From DATEDA01 sp963789885 (lineage in GTDB: Bacteria > Pseudomonadota > Gammaproteobacteria > Burkholderiales > SG8-39), in NCBI GenBank assembly GCA_963789885.1, contig CAWBNB010000030.1, forward strand, positions 186,001 through 250,000: DNA of 64,000 nucleotides, given 5' to 3'. A model generated the notes under the pieces. The model was not told where the DNA came from and searched no databases. It saw only the letters and a list, made by a program, of their open reading frames with translations. Shown one piece after another: positions 59,045 through 64,000 of this stretch; position 1 is the first letter of the stretch; every line of letters starts with the position of its first letter. The translations under genes were made by a program, and so were the position numbers.

Positions 59045-59911
59045 ATGCCCGCTCAACCCTGGTCCTGGCCGAACGGCGCCCGCCTCGCGCTCTCGATCGT
59101 CGTCAACGTCGAGGAGGGCGCGGAGAGCTCGATCGCCGAGGGCGATCGCGGCCCCGAGCCGGTGGACGAGCTGGGGATCGCGCTCAAGAAGCCGATCCGC
59201 AACTACGGCAACGAGTCCAACTACCGCTACGGGATCCGGGCCGGCGCACCGCGCGTGATGCACCTGCTGAAGGCGCACGACGTGGCCGCGACGTTCACCG
59301 CGGCGGCGGTCGCGCTCGAGCGCGCCCCCGAGCTCGCGCGCGAGATCGTCGCCCAGGGTCACGAGGTGTGCGCGCACGGCTGGCGCTGGGTGCACCAGTT
59401 CCACCTCGGCGAGGCCGACGAGCGCGAGTTCATCCGCAAGGCGGTCGCGTCGATCGAGCGCACGACCGGGACGCGCCCGTACGGCTGGCTCTCGCGCTAT
59501 CTCCTCACCGGGAACACGCGGCAACTGCTCGCCGCAGAGGGGTTTCGCTACCACATGGACGATTACAGCGACGATCAGCCGTTCTGGGACGTGGCCGGCG
59601 GCCGACCGATCGTCGTGATGCCGTACGCGCTCGACACGAACGACATGAAGTTCTGGACCGACCCGGCGCTCGCGACCGACCAGTGGCTGCGCTACGCGAC
59701 CGACACGTTCGACTGGCTGTACGAGGAAGGCGCGGGCGCGCCGCGCATGATGTCGCTCGGCGTGCACCTGCGGATCATCGGCCGGCCCGGCCGGATCGGC
59801 GCCTTCGACCGGTTCCTCAAGCACGCGACGGCGCGGCCGGGCGTATGGATCGCGACGCGGCGCGCGATCGCGGAGCACTTCGCTTCGAAGGTGCCGCCGC
59901 CTAAGGTTTGA
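59045..59911 (+). CDS. Polysaccharide-deacetylase-fold hydrolase, PuuE/cyclic-imidase type
   Basis: 288 residues from the ATG at 59045. The family blocks are ALSIVVNVEEGAE (as NYEEGGE in PuuE-type allantoinases), YGIRAGAPRVMHLLKAHDVA, EVCAHGWRWVHQFHL, DDYSDDQPFWDV and MPYALDTNDMKFWTD. These belong to the branch of the NodB fold that contains PuuE allantoinase and cyclic imide hydrolases, not to polysaccharide deacetylases proper. A C-terminal SLGVHLRIIGRPGRIGAFDR is also conserved. It probably opens a cyclic amide or ureide ring. Confidence 0.85.
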   Translation: MPAQPWSWPNGARLALSIVVNVEEGAESSIAEGDRGPEPVDELGIALKKPIRNYGNESNYRYGIRAGAPRVMHLLKAHDVAATFTAAAVALERAPELAREIVAQGHEVCAHGWRWVHQFHLGEADEREFIRKAVASIERTTGTRPYGWLSRYLLTGNTRQLLAAEGFRYHMDDYSDDQPFWDVAGGRPIVVMPYALDTNDMKFWTDPALATDQWLRYATDTFDWLYEEGAGAPRMMSLGVHLRIIGRPGRIGAFDRFLKHATARPGVWIATRRAIAEHFASKVPPPKV

Positions 59912-59929
59912 GCAGGAAGGAGTGATCCC

Positions 59930-61108
59930 ATGAAGCTCGAGCAACCTCCGCGCCCCCCGCGGCACACCGACCCCGCCGAGGAACAGGCGATCCTCGACGC
60001 GATCCAGCGCTGGCTCGACAAGGACGTGCGCCCGAACGTCATGAAGCTCGAGCACGACGACGTCTGGCCGGCGGAGATGGTCGCGCAGATGAAGGCGTTC
60101 GGGCTGTTCGGCGCGGTGATCGACCCGAAGTGGGGCGGTCTCGGGCTGTCGGCTTCGACCTACGCGAAGATCGTCAGCCGGATCTCGGAAGCCTGGATGT
60201 CGCTGACCGGGATCTTCAACTCGCATCTGATGACCGCATGCCTCGTCGAGAAGTTCGGCACCGACGAACAGCGGCGCCGCTGGCTGCCGAAAATGTGCGC
60301 CGGCGAGCTCCGCGGCGGGCTGGCGCTCACCGAGCCCGATTGCGGCACCGATCTATCGGCGGTCCGCACGCGCGCGCTGAAGCGCGGTGACCGCTACGTC
60401 GTCAACGGCACCAAGACCTGGATCTCGAACGGCATCCAGGGCAGCGTGTTCGCCGTGCTCGTCCGGACCGATCCCGACGCGCAGCCGCCGCGCCGCGGAC
60501 TGTCGATGTTCGTGATGGAGAAGGGACCCGGGTTCAAGCCGTCCCGCAAGCTCGAGAAGCTCGGCTACAAGGGCATCGATTCGGCCGAGCTGGTGTTCGA
60601 GGACTTCGAGGTGCCGGCAGCGAACCTGATCGGGGAGGAGGGGCAGGGTTTCTATCTCGCGGTGAGCGGGCTCGAGCTCGGCCGGATCAACGTCGCCGCG
60701 CGCGGCGTCGGCGTCGCGAAGAGCGCGCTCGACGAGGCGGTGCGCTACGCGCAGCTCCGCAAGACGTTCGGCAAGCCGATCTGCGAGCACCAGGCGATCC
60801 AGCTCAAGCTCGGCGAGATGGCGACCCGCGCCGAGGCGGCGCGGCTCCTCACCGAGGCCGCGGCCCAGGCCTACGACGGCGGGCGCCGCTGCGACATGGA
60901 GGCCGGCATGGCGAAGTACTTCGCCACCGAAGCCGCGCTCGAGAACGCGACCGAGGCGATGCGGATCCACGGCGGCTACGGCTACTCGAAGGAATTCCCG
61001 GTCGAGCGCCTCTTCCGCGACGCGCCGCTCCTCTGCATCGGCGAGGGGACGAACGAGATGCAGCGGATCATCATCGCGCGGCAGCTCGTCGAGCGGAACC
61101 GGATCTGA
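59930..61108 (+). CDS. Acyl-CoA dehydrogenase
   Basis: 392 residues: FGAVIDPKWGGLGLSASTYA, LALTEPDCGTDLSAVRTRAL, TKTWISNGIQGSVFAVLV, FEDFEVPAANLIGEEGQGFY, FGKPICEHQAIQLKLGEMAT, IHGGYGYSKEFPVERLFRDA and GEGTNEMQRIIIARQL. The catalytic Glu region (GEGTNE) and flavin-binding blocks are intact. It oxidises the acyl-CoA made by the ligase encoded upstream. AGGAAGGAG precedes the start, and the gene follows the imidase-like gene by 18 bases. Confidence 0.93.
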   Translation: MKLEQPPRPPRHTDPAEEQAILDAIQRWLDKDVRPNVMKLEHDDVWPAEMVAQMKAFGLFGAVIDPKWGGLGLSASTYAKIVSRISEAWMSLTGIFNSHLMTACLVEKFGTDEQRRRWLPKMCAGELRGGLALTEPDCGTDLSAVRTRALKRGDRYVVNGTKTWISNGIQGSVFAVLVRTDPDAQPPRRGLSMFVMEKGPGFKPSRKLEKLGYKGIDSAELVFEDFEVPAANLIGEEGQGFYLAVSGLELGRINVAARGVGVAKSALDEAVRYAQLRKTFGKPICEHQAIQLKLGEMATRAEAARLLTEAAAQAYDGGRRCDMEAGMAKYFATEAALENATEAMRIHGGYGYSKEFPVERLFRDAPLLCIGEGTNEMQRIIIARQLVERNRI

Positions 61109-61187
61109 TTCGCGCTCCGACGCGCGACGCAGCGCCTCCGCCGCGACCGGGGTAGAGTCTCGCTGCGCTGCATCGCAGCATCGAAGC

Positions 61188-63087
61188 ATGTCCTCCGACA
61201 CCATCGTTTCGCGCCACGCCGGCGCGCCTTTCGAGCCGCCTCCGCGCGCTGACCCTCGGCGCGCTCGGCGTGGTGTTCGGCGACATCGGCACGAGCCCGC
61301 TGTACGCGTTCAAGGAGGCGTTCGTCGGCGCGCACCCGCTCCCGGTGAGCGAGGGCAACGTGCTCGGCGTGCTGTCGCTGATCTTCTGGTCGGTGATGCT
61401 GATCGTGTCGCTGAAGTACGTCGCCTTCGTCCTGCGCTTCGACAACAAGGGCGAGGGCGGCGTGCTCGCGCTGCTCGCGTTCGCGACTCGCCTTTTCCGC
61501 GGCAACGAGAAGCTCCAGTGGACGGCCGCTGTGGTCGCGGTGTTTGCGGCCTCGCTCTTCTACGGCGACGCCCTGATTACGCCGGCGATCTCGGTGCTCT
61601 CGGCGGTGGAAGGACTGTCGGTCGCGACCGCGGCGCTCGAGCCCTGGGTGGTGCCGGTGACGCTCGGGATCCTGATCGCCCTGTTCGCGATCCAGAGCCA
61701 CGGCACCGGCCGGGTGGGGAAGCTCTTCGGCCCGGTCACCGTCGTCTGGTTCCTCGCCATCGGCGCGCTCGGACTGGCGAGCGTCCTCGAGACGCCCGGA
61801 GTCGTGTGGGCGCTCGACCCGAGCCGCGCGGTCGCGTTCGCGAGCACCTCGCCGGGGCTCGCCTTCGTCGCGCTCGGGGCGGTGTTCCTCACGCTCACCG
61901 GCGCCGAGGCGCTCTACGCCGACATGGGCCACTTCGGCCCGCTCCCGATCCGCGTGGCCTGGTTCGGGCTGGTGCTGCCGGCGCTGATGCTGAACTACCT
62001 CGGGCAGGGCGCGCTCGTCCTGCGCAGCCCCGAAGCGGTCAAGAACCCGTTCTATCTCCTCGCGCCGCCGGAGCTCCTCCTGCCGCTCGTCGCCCTGGCG
62101 ACCGCGGCAACCGTGATCGCCTCGCAGGCGGTGATCTCCGGCGCGTTCTCGGTGACCCAGCAAGCCTCCCGCCTCGGCTACCTGCCGCGCATCCCGGTCA
62201 CGCACACCTCCGAGACCGAGCGCGGCCAGATCTACGTCGGTCGTCTCAACTGGATCATGCTCGTCATCGTGGTGCTGCTGGTGCTCGGTTTCGGCTCGTC
62301 GAGCAACCTCGCGGCGGCCTACGGCATCGCGGTATCGGGCACGATGGTGCTGACGACTTCGCTCATCGCGCTGGTGGTCTACGCGCTCGGGGGGGCCGCG
62401 CGCGTGCCGGTCCTCGCGGTACTCGCCGTCATCGGCTTGGTCGAGCTCGCGTTTCTCGCCTCGAATGCGACCAAGATCGTGGCCGGCGGCTGGTTCCCGC
62501 TCGCGTGCGGGCTCGTCATCTTCACGCTGCTCTCGACCTGGAAGCGCGCGACCGACTACCTGAACTCGGCGGCGGTGCGCAGGAAGGTGCCGATCGCGGG
62601 ATTCTTCGAGCATCTCGGCGAGGTGGCCACGGTGCCCGGCACGGCGGTGTTCTTCTCGGCCGACCCCGATGCCGTCCCGACCACGCTGCTGCACAACCTG
62701 AAGCACAACAAGGTGCTGCACGAGCGCGTCGTGTTCTTCACGATCGAGACCGCGGACGTGCCGCGCCTGCCGAACGCGGAGCGCACCGAGGTGCGGGTCA
62801 TCGTACCGAAGCGGGTCTACCAGGCGACGGTGCGCTACGGCTTCATGGAGGACCCGGACGCGATGCGGGCGCTCGCGCTGCTCTCGCGCCACGGGCTGCG
62901 CTTCGAGCGCGACGAGACCACCTTCTTCCTGGGGAAGTCGACGATCGCCCGCGCCGAGCGGCCGGGCCTCTTCACCTGGCGCCGCGAGCTCTTCCGGTGG
63001 ATGCAGCGGAACAGTCCGACCGCGGTCGAGTACTTCAAGCTCCCGCCCGACCGGGTGATCGAGCTCGGCACGCAGCTCACCCTCTGA
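61188..63087 (+). pseudogene. kup: Potassium transporter Kup, frameshifted near the N-terminus
   Basis: From 61188 the frame reads MSSDTIVSRHAGAP and then, one base later, RLRALTLGALGVVFGDIGTS onward to the stop at 63087. Kup marks are intact: VVFGDIGTSPLYAFKEAF, SLFYGDALITPAISVLSAVE, GAEALYADMGHFGP, NYLGQGAL and the C-terminal FFLGKSTIARAERPG. One extra T in the TTT at 61229-61231 explains the shift; corrected length is about 632 residues, normal for Kup. A restart at a GTG near 61270 would lose the first part of helix 1. Probably a homopolymer error. Confidence 0.82.
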
Positions 63088-63109
63088 GCCTGCGCGAAGG
63101 GGACGAACC

Positions 63110-64000
63110 ATGAAACTCGCAGGCGTCAGGGTCGTCGAGCTCTCGCTCTTCCTCCCCGGGCCGCACCTCACGATGATGATGGCCGACCACGGCGCGGACG
63201 TGATCAAGGTCGAGCCGTACGAGGGCGGCGAGCCGGTCCGCCACATCGGCCCGAAGCAGGCGGGCGAAACGGTCTACTTCCGCAACACCCATCGGGGGAA
63301 GCGGAGCCTCCGGCTCAATCTCAAGCATCCGGAGGGCCGCGAGATCCTCATGCGCCTCGCCGAGCGCGCGGACGTCCTGGTCGAGTCGTTCCGGCCGGGG
63401 GTCGTCGACCGGCTCGGCATTGGCTACGCCGCGGTGAGCGCCCGCGCGCCGCAGATCGTCTACTGCTCGATCTCGGCCTTCGGGCAGAGCGGCGCCTACC
63501 GCGACCGGCCAGCACACGACCTCGCCGTCGAGTCGCTCGCCGGTCTGGTGAGCGTGAACCTCGACCAGGAGGACCGGCCGGCGATGCCCGCGGTGCCCGC
63601 GGCGGACATGGCGGCCTCCCTGATGGCGCTCTCCGGCATCCTCATGGCGCTGCTGAGGCAGCGCGCGACCGGGCAGGGCGACTATCTCGACATCGCGATG
63701 CACGACTCGCTCCTCGCGTGGACGGCGAACGTCATGGGCCCGGTCTTCGCGGAGCAGCGGGCGCCGGTGCCGAAAGCGGAGCGGACCTGGGGCGGGAACG
63801 CGTTCTACAACCTGTACGAAACGAAGGACGGTGGCTGGCTCGCGCTCGGTGCCTCGGAGCACAAGTTCGCCGAGAACTTCCTCGCGAAAGCCGGGCGATC
63901 GGATCTTGCCCCGTACGCGCACAAGCAGCCCGGCGAGCAGGGGCCGCTGATCGCCTATCTGCGCCGGCTCCTGAAGGAGAAGACGCTTGCAGAGTGGCTC
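63110..64000 (+). CDS. Family III CoA-transferase (CaiB/BaiF), cut by window edge
   Basis: 297 codons are visible from the ATG at 63110. MKLAGVRVVELSLFLPGPHL opens the CaiB/BaiF fold; GADVIKVEPYEGGEPVR, FRNTHRGKRSLRLNLKHPEG, RADVLVESFRPGVVDRLGIG, YCSISAFGQSGAYRDRPAHD and LDIAMHDSLLAWTA follow. The catalytic Asp of the family lies in the HDLAVESLAG region. It starts 22 bases after kup. Family members transfer CoA between organic acids, as in carnitine or aromatic acid catabolism. The C-terminus is outside the window. Confidence 0.9.
   Translation, partial: MKLAGVRVVELSLFLPGPHLTMMMADHGADVIKVEPYEGGEPVRHIGPKQAGETVYFRNTHRGKRSLRLNLKHPEGREILMRLAERADVLVESFRPGVVDRLGIGYAAVSARAPQIVYCSISAFGQSGAYRDRPAHDLAVESLAGLVSVNLDQEDRPAMPAVPAADMAASLMALSGILMALLRQRATGQGDYLDIAMHDSLLAWTANVMGPVFAEQRAPVPKAERTWGGNAFYNLYETKDGGWLALGASEHKFAENFLAKAGRSDLAPYAHKQPGEQGPLIAYLRRLLKEKTLAEWL

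Overview
The window is GC-rich, gene-dense chromosomal DNA (by eye close to 70% G+C) from a bacterium that is most likely a betaproteobacterium of the Burkholderiales type. A tricarboxylate-type 'Bug' receptor gene, two TRAP transporters, a Liv amino-acid ABC transporter, MmgE/PrpD proteins, many acyl-CoA enzymes and a FixJ-like MASE1 two-component pair fit an environmental heterotroph that uses organic acids and aromatics. I see no rRNA, tRNA, CRISPR array, phage gene or transposase.

Layout: 0-2.3 kb, beta-oxidation genes (thiolase end, FadJ-like protein); 2.3-3.8 kb, a Gdx/SugE exporter, a frameshifted GlsB-like gene and an SDR; 3.9-8.5 kb, livGFHM plus a twice-frameshifted livK; 8.6-13.7 kb, a small exported protein, a membrane adenylate cyclase and a MASE1/PAS kinase-regulator pair; 13.9-17.8 kb, a degenerate 6-phosphogluconolactonase-like protein, an ECF sigma factor, an acyl-CoA ligase and an enoyl-CoA hydratase; 17.8-20 kb, a divergent glycosyltransferase / metallophosphoesterase pair resembling the Agt/PlcP lipid-remodelling pair, with a candidate Pho box; 20-22 kb, a non-coding patch with DnaA boxes and an AraC regulator; 22.4-28.7 kb, a type I secretion ABC/HlyD pair and its likely RTX substrate.

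30.3-39.2 kb is an ECF42-type stress regulon: one large ECF sigma factor, four DGPF/YCII proteins, three VOC proteins, two SRPBCC proteins, DUF1428, a truncated DUF899, a GyrI-like protein, a 51-residue membrane peptide and an ABC-2 exporter. All but the sigma gene fall into four transcription units on the minus strand, and each unit is preceded by the same promoter-like motif, TGTCGA-N16-TCGACC (one copy CGTCGA).

39.3-46.7 kb holds MarR, a DUF2235 lipase-like protein, a frameshifted DUF4864 gene and a catabolic cluster (amidohydrolase, Bug receptor, carboxymuconolactone decarboxylase-like protein, BNR-repeat protein, SDR). 46.7-61.1 kb is a second catabolic island: two TRAP systems, two MmgE/PrpD proteins, a cupin, a GntR/UTRA repressor, a GAF protein, a phenylacetate-CoA-ligase-like enzyme, an amidase, a PuuE/imidase-like deacetylase and an acyl-CoA dehydrogenase. 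Three copies of the palindrome TGTCYGGACA, in front of three divergent or leading genes, define a probable GntR regulon. The window ends with a frameshifted kup and a partial CaiB-type CoA-transferase.

Several genes (glsB-like, livK, DUF4864, kup, DUF899) carry small frameshifts; part of this is probably draft-assembly error.
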